Origin: Pseudomonadales bacterium | Lineage (GTDB): Bacteria > Pseudomonadota > Gammaproteobacteria > Pseudomonadales > Pseudohongiellaceae | Assembly (NCBI GenBank): GCA_022825945.1 | Contig: JAJDVS010000092.1 | Span: forward strand, 1-44,974 | Direction: 5' to 3' | DNA: 44,974 bases | Shown here: in pieces, positions 25,110-33,951 of the stretch | How the letters are laid out: each line of letters begins with the position of its first letter | Numbering within the stretch: the first letter of the stretch is position 1 | The notes under the pieces: model-generated | The model's input: only the letters and a program-made list of their open reading frames with translations | Told to the model about the DNA's origin: nothing | Database searches by the model: none | Program-made: the position numbers and the translations under genes

Positions 25110-26327
25110 ATGGTGAGGAAGCCTTTTTCAGGCCAGAAAATCAGCAGGCGCGGCCTGTTGGCCGGTGGCCTGACCACTGTCAGCGCCCTGGCCGCCGCTC
25201 CCCTGTTCAGCCCCCGGGCCTGGGCTCAAGCCGGTCGTGACCAGCGCATTCTGGTTTCCGTCGAACTGTCCGGCGGCAACGATGGTCTGAACACCGTCGT
25301 TCCCCATGGCGACGACGCCTATTACCGGCATCGCCCCACCATCGGCATCCGGCCCGATGCAGTGCGCAAGCTTGACGGGCATTTCGGTCTCAACCCCGGC
25401 ATGCTCGGCTTTGAGCGACTATGGGACAGCGACGACCTCGCCATCATCCACGGCTGCGGCTATGAGCGCCCTTCCTATTCCCATTTCACTTCCATGGCCT
25501 ACTGGCACACCGCGGCGCCCAACCGCGGCGATGAATTCGGCTGGCTCGGCAGGCTCGCCGACGCCCTCGACGGCGCCTCGGGCACGGACGTTTTGATCAA
25601 CATCGCTTCCGCCCAGTCGCTGGCAGTCAAAAGCCGTTTGCATACGCCAGTGGTGTTCGACAATCCCGACCGCTTCCAGCGCCGGGCCTTCGCCAGCCAG
25701 CAGCCGCTCATGCAGCGTGTCGATGAAGCCGGGGGCAACCCTTCCCGCGCTTTCCTCAACGACGTGGCCCGCAGCGCCCTGACCGCCTCCGCCCGGATTC
25801 GCGACGCCTGGGCCAACTACCGCACACCGGTGGACTACGGCCTCAACGGCCTCGACCTGCCCAAGGTCGCCGCCTGCATCGAAGCGGGACTGCCAGCGCG
25901 CATTTATCACGTCTCCTATCGCAATAACGCCTTCGACACCCACGTGCAGCAGGTCAACCTGCACCAGCGCATCCTGGCCTACACCGCAGACGCCATCAAC
26001 GGATTCATCCGCGACCTTGAGCGCATCGGCCAGGCCGACCGGGTTCTCGTACTTGTCTATTCCGAATTCGGTCGCCGCGTACTGGAAAACGCCAACCTCG
26101 GCACCGACCATGGCTCAGCGAACACCATGTTCCTTGCCGGCAAACCCGTCATTCCCGGCCACTACGGAACTCCGCCAAGCCTCACCAGCCTCGTGGACGG
26201 CGACAACCTCCAGCACACCGTGGATTTCCGCCAGGTCTACGCCACCGCCATAGAACGCTGGATGCAACCCGGAGCCTCGGAATCCGTCCTCAAGGGCCGT
26301 TTCGAACCCATCGAGGCGCTTTCCTGA
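25110..26327 (+). CDS. DUF1501 family protein, Tat-exported
   Basis: A 405-residue protein with a twin-arginine signal (KISRRGLLAGGLTTVSALAA, cleavage near RAWA). DUF1501 belongs to the alkaline-phosphatase-like fold. Visible family parts are ILVSVELSGGNDGLNTVVPH, the SYSHFTSMAYWHTA region, VLVLVYSEFGRRVLEN and NLGTDHGSANTMFLAG, which contain the metal-site residues (Asp, His) expected for this fold. Tat export suggests the cofactor is inserted in the cytoplasm. It is the second gene of the DUF1800-DUF1501 unit. Substrate unknown. Confidence 0.9.
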   Translation: MVRKPFSGQKISRRGLLAGGLTTVSALAAAPLFSPRAWAQAGRDQRILVSVELSGGNDGLNTVVPHGDDAYYRHRPTIGIRPDAVRKLDGHFGLNPGMLGFERLWDSDDLAIIHGCGYERPSYSHFTSMAYWHTAAPNRGDEFGWLGRLADALDGASGTDVLINIASAQSLAVKSRLHTPVVFDNPDRFQRRAFASQQPLMQRVDEAGGNPSRAFLNDVARSALTASARIRDAWANYRTPVDYGLNGLDLPKVAACIEAGLPARIYHVSYRNNAFDTHVQQVNLHQRILAYTADAINGFIRDLERIGQADRVLVLVYSEFGRRVLENANLGTDHGSANTMFLAGKPVIPGHYGTPPSLTSLVDGDNLQHTVDFRQVYATAIERWMQPGASESVLKGRFEPIEALS

Positions 26328-26692
26328 AAGGACCAATAGCGGCTTCGAATCTTCGCTGGTATGAGAAAGCCCCTGGAAATAGCAAATAGCGATGATCACC
26401 GGCACGCCTCCGCGAATTTTCGCTTTCGCGAATTCCTACGGCGCAGGCTCCTAGGACTGGCCACCGTGCAGGCGGCTACTGCGATCGGCAAACACATGGA
26501 CCCTGCGCGTAATCGGTCAAACAGTTTCGCGATACCATCGCCGAGGCAATTGCGTCAGCATAACCTGCGTCAGGTTGGAAACCGAAAATTGCGGGTGTCC
26601 CAACGCCTGTAGCCCAGCCTCGCCCCACGCGCTACTATCGTTTACCATTGCGCGCTGGTTCCTGCCCTTGCCGGGCAGGGGGAGATGTCTCC
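26328..26692. other. Intergenic region before aroK with a REP-like repeat
   Basis: No gene seen. It contains the two-part repeat at 26412-26456 and, further on, unremarkable sequence; no clear sigma-70 promoter for aroK was found, though one must lie here because the upstream gene ends 365 bases away. Confidence 0.5.
26412..26456 (-). repeat. REP-like repeat with AT-rich companion hairpin
   Basis: Read on the minus strand, TCCTAGGAGCCTGCGCCGTA and GGAATTC (26456-26430) are followed by CGCGAAAGCGAAAATTCGC (26430-26412). The second part is identical to 2216-2234, and the first matches 277-303. The two hairpins in tandem resemble REP units of pseudomonads in layout. Confidence 0.75.
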
Positions 26693-27265
26693 ATGGGCGC
26701 ACACGGAACCGCTGGCAGAGCATCCGGCAACGTTTTTCTCATTGGTCCCATGGGCGCCGGCAAGACCACCGTGGGCAGGCTGCTTGCCCGGGAACTTGGC
26801 CTTGCGTTTTTCGACTCGGACCACGAGATCGAGACATCCTTGAATGCCAGCATCTCCTGGATCTTCGATGTGGAAGGCGAAGCCGGTTTCCGCCGCCGCG
26901 AGTCGCGGATGATTGCCCAACTCACCGAAAGGCGGAAAATCCTCCTCGCCACCGGCGGCGGCGCCGTACTCGATCCGGGAAATCGCGCCCTGCTCCGTGA
27001 GCACGGGGCTGTGGTGTATTTATACGTGCCGCTGGAGGCGCAACTCAGCCGGACCCTGAAGGACAAGAACCGGCCGCTGCTGCGAACGCCGGATCGCAAG
27101 CAGCGCATTCGCGAGCTGTTCGAGACGCGGCATCCGATTTACAGCGGGTTGGCGGACATCACCGTGGAAGCCAAGCGCAGGTATCCTCAGCTTGTGTGCC
27201 GGGCGATACAGCGGGAACTGGGCCTGCCGGGGTCCGCGACGGCAGCCGCCGGCGATGGAGATTGA
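26693..27265 (+). CDS. aroK: Shikimate kinase
   Basis: A 190-residue shikimate kinase (ATP + shikimate to shikimate 3-phosphate, aromatic amino acid pathway, cytoplasm). Walker [16 protein letters not shown] (18-32), the shikimate-binding [18 protein letters not shown], the glycine motif ATGGGAVL and the lid NRPLL all appear. The ATG at 26693 follows a GGGGGAG; a longer frame from 26648 adds nothing recognisable. It is 13 bases before aroB, the standard gammaproteobacterial order aroK-aroB-damX. Confidence 0.95.
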   Translation: MGAHGTAGRASGNVFLIGPMGAGKTTVGRLLARELGLAFFDSDHEIETSLNASISWIFDVEGEAGFRRRESRMIAQLTERRKILLATGGGAVLDPGNRALLREHGAVVYLYVPLEAQLSRTLKDKNRPLLRTPDRKQRIRELFETRHPIYSGLADITVEAKRRYPQLVCRAIQRELGLPGSATAAAGDGD

Positions 27266-27278
27266 GACGGGAGCCCGC

Positions 27279-28379
27279 ATGCAAACGCTGAATGTCGCAT
27301 TGGGGGAAAGAAGCTACCCGATTCATATCGGCCAGGACCTGCTGACGGATGGCGCCCTGCTGTCCCGGGCGCTTGGCGGCAGCCGGGCGGCGGTGATTAC
27401 CAATGACGTGGTCGCGCCGCTGTATCTCAAGCGGCTGCTGGAAACCCTCGGTTCCTGTTCGGCGGATTCGGTCGCCCCCATCATTCTGCCCGATGGCGAG
27501 CAGCACAAGACCCTGGGCACGATTTCCCATATCTATGACCAGCTCATGGCGGGCAGATTCGACCGAAAATCCACCCTGATCGCCCTGGGCGGCGGCGTGA
27601 TCGGCGATATTACCGGATTTGCCGCCGCCACCTGGCTGCGCGGCGTGCGCTTTATCCAGATTCCCACCACCCTGCTCGCCCAGGTCGATTCTTCCGTGGG
27701 CGGCAAGACCGGCGTCAATCACCCCCATGGCAAGAACATGATCGGCGCATTTCATCAGCCGGCCAGCGTGATCGCCGACATGTCCGTGCTCAAGACCCTG
27801 CCCGAGCGGGAAGTCAAGGCCGGTTTTGCCGAAGTGCTCAAGTATGGCCTCATCGATGACGCCGGGTTTTTCAACTGGCTTGCGGATCATGCGGCGGGGC
27901 TGCTTGCCCTGGAGCCCGAGTTGCTTGCCCAGGCGGTGGCGCGGTGTTGCCGGGCCAAGGCCGACATTGTGGCCAGGGACGAGCGCGAATCGGGCGTTCG
28001 CGCCCTGCTCAATCTTGGTCATACCTTTGGTCATGCCATCGAAACCGCCGCCGGCTACGGCGCCTGGCTGCATGGCGAGGCGGTTGCCGCGGGAATGGTC
28101 ATGGCGGCGGATTTGTCCCGGCGCCTCGGCTGGCTGGAGGATTCAGCGGCGCGGCGTATCCGGCAGGTGCTTGAGAGGGATTTCGGTATGCCGGTGATTC
28201 CGCCTGCCGATATAAGCACAGACAGCTATCTGGAGCTGATGTCATCGGACAAGAAGGCCGAGCGGGGCAGGATCCGTTTCGTGCTGCTGCGGGGGATCGG
28301 GCAGGCGCAGCTTGCCGACGGCGTGGACCCCGACCTGCTGGCGCAGACACTGACGGCGCGAGCGCAACTGTGTCCTTGA
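27279..28379 (+). CDS. aroB: 3-dehydroquinate synthase
   Basis: A 366-residue enzyme that converts DAHP to 3-dehydroquinate using NAD+ and a divalent metal. Family marks: [62 protein letters not shown] (metal His) and [13 protein letters not shown] (metal His). Length is normal (about 360). The ATG at 27279 has a GGAG upstream. It lies between aroK and damX in one probable operon. Confidence 0.97.
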   Translation: MQTLNVALGERSYPIHIGQDLLTDGALLSRALGGSRAAVITNDVVAPLYLKRLLETLGSCSADSVAPIILPDGEQHKTLGTISHIYDQLMAGRFDRKSTLIALGGGVIGDITGFAAATWLRGVRFIQIPTTLLAQVDSSVGGKTGVNHPHGKNMIGAFHQPASVIADMSVLKTLPEREVKAGFAEVLKYGLIDDAGFFNWLADHAAGLLALEPELLAQAVARCCRAKADIVARDERESGVRALLNLGHTFGHAIETAAGYGAWLHGEAVAAGMVMAADLSRRLGWLEDSAARRIRQVLERDFGMPVIPPADISTDSYLELMSSDKKAERGRIRFVLLRGIGQAQLADGVDPDLLAQTLTARAQLCP

Positions 28380-28382
28380 ATC

Positions 28383-29747
28383 ATGCACTCTTACATTGAC
28401 AAGCTGGGGCTGAAGCACGATCCCTTTGCCGACGATTATCTGCGCGATGATTTTTACGGCGGCGGCAATCGCGACAACCTGGTCTATCGATTGCTTGATC
28501 ACGAAAACCGGGATGTTTCGCTGGATGCGGTGGTGGGCGCCGCCGGAAGCGGCAAGACCCGCCTGGCCCATCGGCTTTGTGAATGCGCGCCGGAGGGCGA
28601 TTTGCCCGTGCTGGCGGCGGTGGACCTGTTCCGCAGCGCCGGGGATCTGCTTGGCGACATACTGCGCGAACTCGATGTCAAGGCCGGGGCGGATCAGACG
28701 GGAAGCCTGGAAATCCTCAACAACCGCGCCATCGATCTGACCCGTGCCGGCAAGTCGATCCTGCTGCTGATCGACAATGCCCACGAACTCGGCCCGGACT
28801 GTCTGCGGCTGGTGGAAAGGCTGCTTGCCAGCCGCTGGTCGGCAATACACCTTGTGCTGATCGGCGAGGACCAACTCGCCGAAATGCTGCAGACCAGGCT
28901 GCGCCAGCGATATCGGGACCGGCTGGAGATCCATCAACTACCGGCCCTGAACCGCGTGGAAACCGCGTACTATATCCAGTTGAAACTGGCCCGGGCGGGA
29001 TATGGCCGTAATCTTTCCATGACTTCCCAGGACGCACTGGACGTACTGCAGCACTGCGGAGGGCTGCCGCGCAGGATCAATTCCCTGACCGCGGCGATGC
29101 TGAATTCCCAGGCCCAGGCCCAGGCCCAGGCCAGCGCCGCAGTTTCCCGCAAGCAAGCCAGACAACAGGCCCCGGAGGAAAAGCCTGCCGAAGAAAAGGC
29201 GGATCGTCCGGAAATCCGCTATCTGTGGCACGCATTCGCCTTGAGCATCGCGCTGGTTGCCGTGCTGTTCTGGCCGGTGGATTCGCCGGAGTCATCGGCG
29301 CCGGCCACAGCGCCGCGGATACAGTCCCAAGCCATTGCATTGCCCGAGCCGGCAAGGGTCGAGCCGGTCGCGCCCGCTTCCGCAACTGGCGCCGTCGCGG
29401 CGAACGCGGAGCAGAACCCGATTCCGGTTCTGTCCGAATTTGAATCGCTGCTGCTGGCCACTCCGGCCGACAATTTCACCGTGCAATTGATGGACTCCGC
29501 TTCCGAGGGAGAGGTGCTTGCATTCATCGCCGGCGAAGGCCTTGGCGGAATCCATGGCTATTACGAAACCCGCCGGGGCCGCAGTCCATGGTTCATCGCG
29601 GTGGACGGCATCTACCCGGACTGGGAAGCCGCCAGGGAAGCGCAAACCAGACTGGCGGAAAACAACGCGGAAATGGATCCGTGGATTCGCCGGGTCAGTA
29701 ATGTACATGCGGAAATCGCCCGCTCCGGCAAACGCCAGGGACCTTGA
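28383..29747 (+). CDS. damX: DamX-like AAA ATPase with SPOR domain (cell division)
   Basis: A 454-residue protein three bases downstream of aroB. It has an N-terminal ExeA-type AAA domain (Walker A GAAGSGKT at about 52-59, Walker B ILLLIDNAHE), an Ala/Gln/Pro/Glu-rich linker, a single membrane helix (about 280-297, WHAFALSIALVAVLFWPV), a Pro-rich periplasmic linker, and a C-terminal SPOR-type domain (about 365-445, FTVQLMDSASEGEVLAFIAG, then GRSPWFIAVDGIYPD) that should bind denuded septal peptidoglycan. In E. coli DamX the ATPase part is absent; this ATPase-plus-SPOR version is common in other gammaproteobacteria. A slippery run of four GCCCAG-type repeats encodes QAQAQAQA at about 240. Confidence 0.88.
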   Translation: MHSYIDKLGLKHDPFADDYLRDDFYGGGNRDNLVYRLLDHENRDVSLDAVVGAAGSGKTRLAHRLCECAPEGDLPVLAAVDLFRSAGDLLGDILRELDVKAGADQTGSLEILNNRAIDLTRAGKSILLLIDNAHELGPDCLRLVERLLASRWSAIHLVLIGEDQLAEMLQTRLRQRYRDRLEIHQLPALNRVETAYYIQLKLARAGYGRNLSMTSQDALDVLQHCGGLPRRINSLTAAMLNSQAQAQAQASAAVSRKQARQQAPEEKPAEEKADRPEIRYLWHAFALSIALVAVLFWPVDSPESSAPATAPRIQSQAIALPEPARVEPVAPASATGAVAANAEQNPIPVLSEFESLLLATPADNFTVQLMDSASEGEVLAFIAGEGLGGIHGYYETRRGRSPWFIAVDGIYPDWEAAREAQTRLAENNAEMDPWIRRVSNVHAEIARSGKRQGP

Positions 29748-29760
29748 CGGTTCATGCGCC

Positions 29761-29786
29761 GGAACCCAGGCGCAGGCTCCCAGGGA
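29761..29786 (+). repeat. REP-like repeat between damX and hemE
   Basis: GGAACCCAGGCGCAGGCTCC followed by CAGGGA, an altered copy of the GC-rich palindrome. Its last bases, AGGGA, lie ten bases before the hemE ATG and probably act as the ribosome-binding site, as for ubiK. Confidence 0.6.
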
Positions 29787-29795
29787 ATCCAATCC

Positions 29796-30881
29796 ATGAA
29801 GCTGAAAAATGACCGCTTTCTGCGGGCGCTGAACCGTGAGCCGGTGGACATTACCCCGGTGTGGATGATGCGCCAGGCGGGTCGTTACCTGCCCGAATAC
29901 CGCGCCACGCGCAAACGCGCCGGCGATTTCATGAGCCTGTGCCAGAATCCGCAACTCGCCTGCGAGGTGACCCTGCAGCCGCTGGCCCGCTACGACTTCG
30001 ACGCGGCCATCCTGTTCTCCGACATTCTCACCATTCCCGACGCCATGGGGCAGGGGCTGTACTTCAGCGAAGGCGAGGGCCCCCGTTTTCGCAAGACGAT
30101 CCGCAGCCCCGGAGATGTGGAGGCCTTGCCCAGACTCGACCCGGAACGCGATTTGTCCTATGTGATGGACGCCTGCTCGCTGATCCGGCGCGAACTTGGC
30201 GGCCGGGTGCCATTGATCGGCTTTTCCGGCAGCCCCTGGACGCTCGCCACCTACATGATCGAAGGCAGCGGCAGCAAGGATTTCCGCCGCGCCAAGCAAT
30301 TCATCTACGACCATCCCGAAGCCGGACATCTGCTGCTCGGCAAGCTTGCCGGCGCCGTGGCGGACTATCTCAACGCCCAGATCCGCGCCGGCGCCCAGGC
30401 GGTGCAGATCTTCGATACCTGGGGCGGCATTCTGTCGACTCCCGCCTATCTGGAGTTCTCCCTGGCGTACATGCGGCGAATCGTCGCCGGCTTGATCCGG
30501 GAACACGAGGGCCGCCCGGTGCCCTGCATACTTTTTACCAAGCAGGGCGGGCTGTGGCTGGAGCAAATCGCCGCCACCGGCTGCCAGGGCGTGGGGCTGG
30601 ACTGGTCGGTGGACATCGGCCAGGCGCGCTCGCGCATCGGCGGGCAGGTTGCCCTGCAGGGCAACATGGACCCGTCGGTGCTCTATGCCTCGCCCGGGGC
30701 GATTCGCCGGGAAGTGGCTTCGATTCTGGCCGCCTTCGGCCCCGGCCCCGGCCATGTCTTCAATCTTGGCCACGGCATTACCCCCCAGGTCAACCCGGAC
30801 CATGTGGCGGCATTTGTGGACGCGGTACACGAGTTCTCGGCTTCTGGCTCAAAACCAGCTTCAAGTCAGGGCGGCGGGTGA
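29796..30881 (+). CDS. hemE: Uroporphyrinogen decarboxylase
   Basis: A 361-residue cytoplasmic enzyme that removes four carboxyls from uroporphyrinogen III to give coproporphyrinogen III. Signatures: [58 protein letters not shown] and FNLGHGITP. The ATG at 29796 ([12 protein letters not shown]) is the usual N-terminus. Its end overlaps the folK start by four bases (GTGA). The C-terminal tail ([14 protein letters not shown]) is longer and lower in complexity than typical. Confidence 0.97.
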   Translation: MKLKNDRFLRALNREPVDITPVWMMRQAGRYLPEYRATRKRAGDFMSLCQNPQLACEVTLQPLARYDFDAAILFSDILTIPDAMGQGLYFSEGEGPRFRKTIRSPGDVEALPRLDPERDLSYVMDACSLIRRELGGRVPLIGFSGSPWTLATYMIEGSGSKDFRRAKQFIYDHPEAGHLLLGKLAGAVADYLNAQIRAGAQAVQIFDTWGGILSTPAYLEFSLAYMRRIVAGLIREHEGRPVPCILFTKQGGLWLEQIAATGCQGVGLDWSVDIGQARSRIGGQVALQGNMDPSVLYASPGAIRREVASILAAFGPGPGHVFNLGHGITPQVNPDHVAAFVDAVHEFSASGSKPASSQGGG

Positions 30882-31417
30882 GCGAATTCGATAGCGCGGC
30901 GATTGTCGCCCTGGGTTCGAATCTGCCGGGCCGTTTCGGCTCGCCGGAGCAGTTGCTGCGCCGGGCCATGACGGCCCTGGGCAGGCTCAGCGAGACACCG
31001 CCGCGGTTCTCTTCGCTGTACCCGAGCAAGCCTGTGGACTGCCCCCCCGGCGCTCCGGACTTTGTCAATGCCGTGGCGGCTCTTTGGCCACATGAGGACA
31101 TGACGCCCCGGGCTCTGCTCGAAGAGTTGCTGCGAATCGAGGCGCAATTCGGTCGCGACCGCGACGACGTGGCCAATGCGCCGCGGACGGCTGATCTCGA
31201 CCTGATCTGCTGGGGATCCCGCAGCGAGTCCAGCCCCAGCCTGCAATTGCCCCACCCACGCTTTGCCCAACGGGCTTTCGTGCTTGCTCCTCTTGCGGAA
31301 CTAGCGCCGGGCTGGATCCCGCCAGGGCAGTCACTGACCGTATCCATGCTGCTTGCCGCTGCTGTGCCCCAGGAGTCTGCGACTTGGGAATTCGCGGCTG
31401 CAAAATACGCGAAATAG
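30878..31417 (+). CDS. folK: 2-amino-4-hydroxy-6-hydroxymethyldihydropteridine pyrophosphokinase
   Basis: A 179-residue FolK-family enzyme of folate synthesis. It has [10 protein letters not shown] at the N-terminus, [34 protein letters not shown] (metal-binding Asp pair) and [21 protein letters not shown]. The GTG at 30878 overlaps the hemE stop, so translation is coupled. The long open frame that extends back through hemE is a shadow. From about residue 164 ([18 protein letters not shown]) the coding sequence is a REP-like repeat in reverse orientation, so the native tail has likely been replaced by repeat-encoded residues. Confidence 0.93.
   Translation: MSEFDSAAIVALGSNLPGRFGSPEQLLRRAMTALGRLSETPPRFSSLYPSKPVDCPPGAPDFVNAVAALWPHEDMTPRALLEELLRIEAQFGRDRDDVANAPRTADLDLICWGSRSESSPSLQLPHPRFAQRAFVLAPLAELAPGWIPPGQSLTVSMLLAAAVPQESATWEFAAAKYAK
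31367..31410 (-). repeat. REP-like repeat inside the 3' end of folK
   Basis: Read on the minus strand it has TTTTGCAGCCGCGAATTCCC and then GCAGACTCCTGGGG, which align with the repeat at 261-303 (TTTGCAGCCGTGAATTCC and then GCATGCTCCTAGG). It encodes the last residues of FolK in frame. Confidence 0.6.
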
Positions 31418-31500
31418 CGCTTGCAAACTGTTTCGGCTTGTGGCCAGATAGGGGAGTTGGCGCGGTGCCGCGCGGCGGCAATGTCTTGGGTGGGGCGCAA

Positions 31501-32370
31501 GTGAAGCAGAAACTGAGTCAAGGGTCGGCCAGGGTAATGTTGCGCGCAATGGCGGTTTTTGCGCTATTGCCGGTTTGCTCCGCCCAGGCGCAGGAAAATG
31601 CCATCGCCGTTGCTGACGCGGCGGCGGGCTCCGACCGCGCCCTGGTCAGTTTCAGCATTGCTCCCGCAGGTTCAGCCGTTGAGGCTGGCTCCCTGATCAA
31701 GATCGCGCGCACCGCCGAGCCCGGCGATTTGCGTAATGGCCTGGTGGAAGACGCGCTCAACTACAGCCTTGGCCTGCAAACCACTCCCATCGACGGGCTC
31801 AAGCTCGACGCCAATGTCTGGCAAAGCCAGTTCGACGTGACGCCGCTGCAAAATTCCCTGACCGAACCCAACCTGCGCAGCAGCGGCTTTGATGTGGGCG
31901 CCGCCTACGCCTGGAACACCAGCCGCTTCGGCCTGTTCACCCTCAGTACCCGGGCCAGCTATCTGCAGGATTTCTACAATACCGAAGGCCTTCTCGACGA
32001 AAACCTGCTCGATGCCGTCAACAGCAATCTGCCGGTGCAAAATCTCACCAGCCCCAAGCTGCGCAGCAACCTGAAACTGAGCTGGGAATTCGGCAACCAT
32101 ACCGCCAGCGCGATCACGCGCTATTTTGACTCCTCCCGCGACCTGTCCGAACTCGGCATGGAAGAGATCAATGATCTGGTGGACAACATCACCACGGTGG
32201 ATCTTGAGTACGGCTATCGCATGGCGGCCGGAGCCGATGACCGGGCGGTGATTTCCTTCGGCATCCAGAACCTGTTCGATCGCAAGACCATGCAAATCCT
32301 CAATTCCGCCACCCGCATTCTCGACCAGAACGGACGCGTGGCTTACGGTCGCATCAAGTATCAGTTCTAG
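31501..32370 (+). CDS. Short TonB-dependent-receptor-like outer membrane barrel protein
   Basis: A 289-residue protein with a signal peptide (from GTG 31501; hydrophobic MLRAMAVFALLPVCSAQAQ region) fused to the C-terminal part of a TonB-dependent receptor barrel. Typical strands are LNYSLGLQTTPIDGLKLDA, FGLFTLSTRASYLQDF and NLKLSWEFGNHTASAITRYF, and the end is NLFDRKTMQILNS ... YGRIKYQF with a terminal Phe. There is no TonB box, plug domain or first half of the barrel; a full receptor has 650-1000 residues. It may be an internally deleted receptor, or a free-standing small barrel. A terminator-like hairpin begins two bases after the stop. Confidence 0.65.
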   Translation: MKQKLSQGSARVMLRAMAVFALLPVCSAQAQENAIAVADAAAGSDRALVSFSIAPAGSAVEAGSLIKIARTAEPGDLRNGLVEDALNYSLGLQTTPIDGLKLDANVWQSQFDVTPLQNSLTEPNLRSSGFDVGAAYAWNTSRFGLFTLSTRASYLQDFYNTEGLLDENLLDAVNSNLPVQNLTSPKLRSNLKLSWEFGNHTASAITRYFDSSRDLSELGMEEINDLVDNITTVDLEYGYRMAAGADDRAVISFGIQNLFDRKTMQILNSATRILDQNGRVAYGRIKYQF

Positions 32371-32371
32371 C

Positions 32372-32399
32372 TGAAAAATTCCCTCCCTGGAGTTTTTCA
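32372..32399. terminator. AT-rich hairpin repeat, copy 3, at the barrel gene's end
   Basis: TGAAAAATTCC (32372-32382) pairs with GGAGTTTTTCA (32389-32399) with one mismatch, two bases after the stop codon, so it can end this transcript and, from the other side, the comF/sigma transcript. The flank CTTCCATGTACCGC resembles CTTCCATGTGCCGC after copy 2, which shows it belongs to the same dispersed family. Confidence 0.7.
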
Positions 32400-32423
32400 T
32401 GATCTTCCATGTACCGCGGCTTT

Positions 32424-33152
32424 TCACAGCACGGCACGGGCCAGACAACAGACTTCCACTTCGGCGATTCCGGCTTTCCTGAGCAGGTGGCTGAGTTCGT
32501 TTGCCGTGCTCATGGTGGTGACCACATCGTCAACGAGCGCCACATGCCGGACTCTGCGGAGTGGCGCCGCATCCGCCACCTCGAAAGCCCCCCGGAGATT
32601 TGCGCTGCGCTGTCCGGCGCCGGACATTTCCGTTTGCGGCGGCGTTGCTCTCGATTTGCGCAGGGCCCTGGCTTCCAGCGGGATTTCACTGACCGCGGCA
32701 ATCGTCCTGGCGATTTCGAGAGCCTGATTGAAGCCTCGCCGCCGCAACCTCGCCGCGTGCAGCGGCACCGGTAGCAGCAGGTCGGGTCGTCGGCCTTCGC
32801 TCCAGCGCCGGGTCATGACCCGGGCCAGAATCCGCGACAAGGCATAGCCGCCGGCAAAATCACCGCTGAACTTGTAGCCGAGAATCAGCTTGTCCACCGG
32901 GGAGCGGTAGGCAAGGGGGGCGAAACAGGAGTCGAAATCCGGCGGTTCAAGCTTGCAGCGCGAACAGGGGCCGGACGCCGCGCCATCGGCTTGTTCCCCA
33001 CAGCGCGGGCAGGCCTCGCCGAGCCAGGGCAAGTCGGCTTCACATTGCCGGCACAGGCTGTACTCCCGATGCACCGTCCGGCGGCAAACCAGGCAAAGTG
33101 CGGGCAGCCACGCCCGCGTCCGGCGTAGCAGCCGCCCCGGAGCGAATTTCAC
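32424..33152 (-). CDS. comF: ComF family protein (phosphoribosyltransferase-like)
   Basis: A 242-residue ComFC-type protein. The N-terminal double zinc finger has CLVC/CRQC and CPRCGEQ/CSRC pairs, and the C-terminal phosphoribosyltransferase domain has the PRPP motif VALVDDVVTTMST. The segment LLLPVPLHAARLRRRGFNQA is typical. ComF is needed for the late steps of DNA uptake in transformable bacteria. The GTG at 33152 overlaps the stop of the ECF sigma factor gene by four bases (GTGA), an unusual pairing that puts comF behind the sigma gene. Confidence 0.93.
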   Translation of the reverse strand: MKFAPGRLLRRTRAWLPALCLVCRRTVHREYSLCRQCEADLPWLGEACPRCGEQADGAASGPCSRCKLEPPDFDSCFAPLAYRSPVDKLILGYKFSGDFAGGYALSRILARVMTRRWSEGRRPDLLLPVPLHAARLRRRGFNQALEIARTIAAVSEIPLEARALRKSRATPPQTEMSGAGQRSANLRGAFEVADAAPLRRVRHVALVDDVVTTMSTANELSHLLRKAGIAEVEVCCLARAVL

Positions 33153-33649
33153 GGCGGTGTTCCGAACTTCCGGTTGAGCTCCGCCCGGGCCCGGAACAAT
33201 CGCGTGGTGACCGCGCCATCGTTCAGATTCAGCCTGGAAGCGATTTCCTTGCCGGTCAAGCCGCCGAATACATGCAACATCAATGGTTTGCGATAGTTGT
33301 CGCCAAGCTCTGCAATCGCTCTTTGCAACAGATGGGACTCTGTCCGCCGATCCGGTTCATAGCTCCGGTCGCCGGGATGGATGGGCAATTCGTGATCATA
33401 TGTCTCGAAGCGGACCCGCCGGAACCTGCGGCTGTTCTCATTGTGCAGGATCCGGCACAGCCATTGCTTCACGGCACCAGTATCGCGCAAGGTATGCTGG
33501 AAACGCCAGGCGCGCAGGAAAGTCTCCTGGGCCAGGTCTTCCGCCTGTGGCCTCGAGTCGCACATCTTGAAGGCAAGCCCGAAAATTTCGTCATACAGCC
33601 CAGGCAGCAAATTGTCCCAGTCCAGGTTCTGGTTGTTTTCTTGTGGCAT
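33149..33649 (-). CDS. ECF-type RNA polymerase sigma factor
   Basis: A 166-residue sigma factor with region 2 (DEIFGLAFKMCDSRPQAEDLAQETFLRAWR) and region 4 (ELGDNYRKPLMLHVFGGLTG, then KEIASRLNLNDGAVTTRLFR). These are the two domains of an extracytoplasmic-function sigma factor. The ATG at 33649 (MPQENNQNL) is chosen; the upstream extension to 33778 is not family-like. No anti-sigma factor gene is adjacent; instead comF follows in an overlapping reading frame. It may be regulated by an anti-sigma elsewhere, or be one of the ECF groups that lack one. Confidence 0.88.
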   Translation of the reverse strand: MPQENNQNLDWDNLLPGLYDEIFGLAFKMCDSRPQAEDLAQETFLRAWRFQHTLRDTGAVKQWLCRILHNENSRRFRRVRFETYDHELPIHPGDRSYEPDRRTESHLLQRAIAELGDNYRKPLMLHVFGGLTGKEIASRLNLNDGAVTTRLFRARAELNRKFGTPP

Positions 33650-33951
33650 ACAGACAGCGCTCTCGTCCCTGCTGTGAGGTCGAATGGCCGAAATTCTGGT
33701 TGTTTTGAGGTTATGACAATGGAGCCCACGAAACAAGGGTCCACTTGTATGCGCTGATTCTGCCGCCTGCTTCCACAAAAATCAACCTGTTGTGCGGGTT
33801 CAGCGCATATGAGACCGGGAGGGGCTGTCCTTGTTTTTTCGAAGATACTCGTCCTGAACCTACACACAAATCTCGTGAGATATTACGTGACGCCTTTGAA
33901 GATACGTATTGATACGCGCCGGACAGGGGGGGTAGCATAGCCGGCGAACTT
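33650..33951. other. Divergent intergenic region between the sigma gene and dapB
   Basis: No gene recognised. It should hold the promoters of both divergent units. For dapB the site at 33909-33938 is the best candidate. For the sigma gene, no motif resembling an ECF AAC-N16-CGT pair could be picked out with confidence. Confidence 0.5.
33909..33938 (+). promoter_or_regulatory. Candidate sigma-70 promoter for dapB
   Basis: TTGATA at 33909-33914, 18-base spacer, TAGCAT at 33933-33938. The start would be near 33945, which leaves almost no leader before the ATG at 33952 and favours the ATG at 33973 as the translation start. Moderate match only. Confidence 0.35.

Noticed and set aside
29292-30830. 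A 512-codon reverse-strand frame over damX and hemE
   Set aside because: Antisense of two well-identified genes.
29861-30877. Long plus-strand frame leading into folK
   Set aside because: Overlaps hemE out of frame; the FolK homology begins only at the GTG at 30878.
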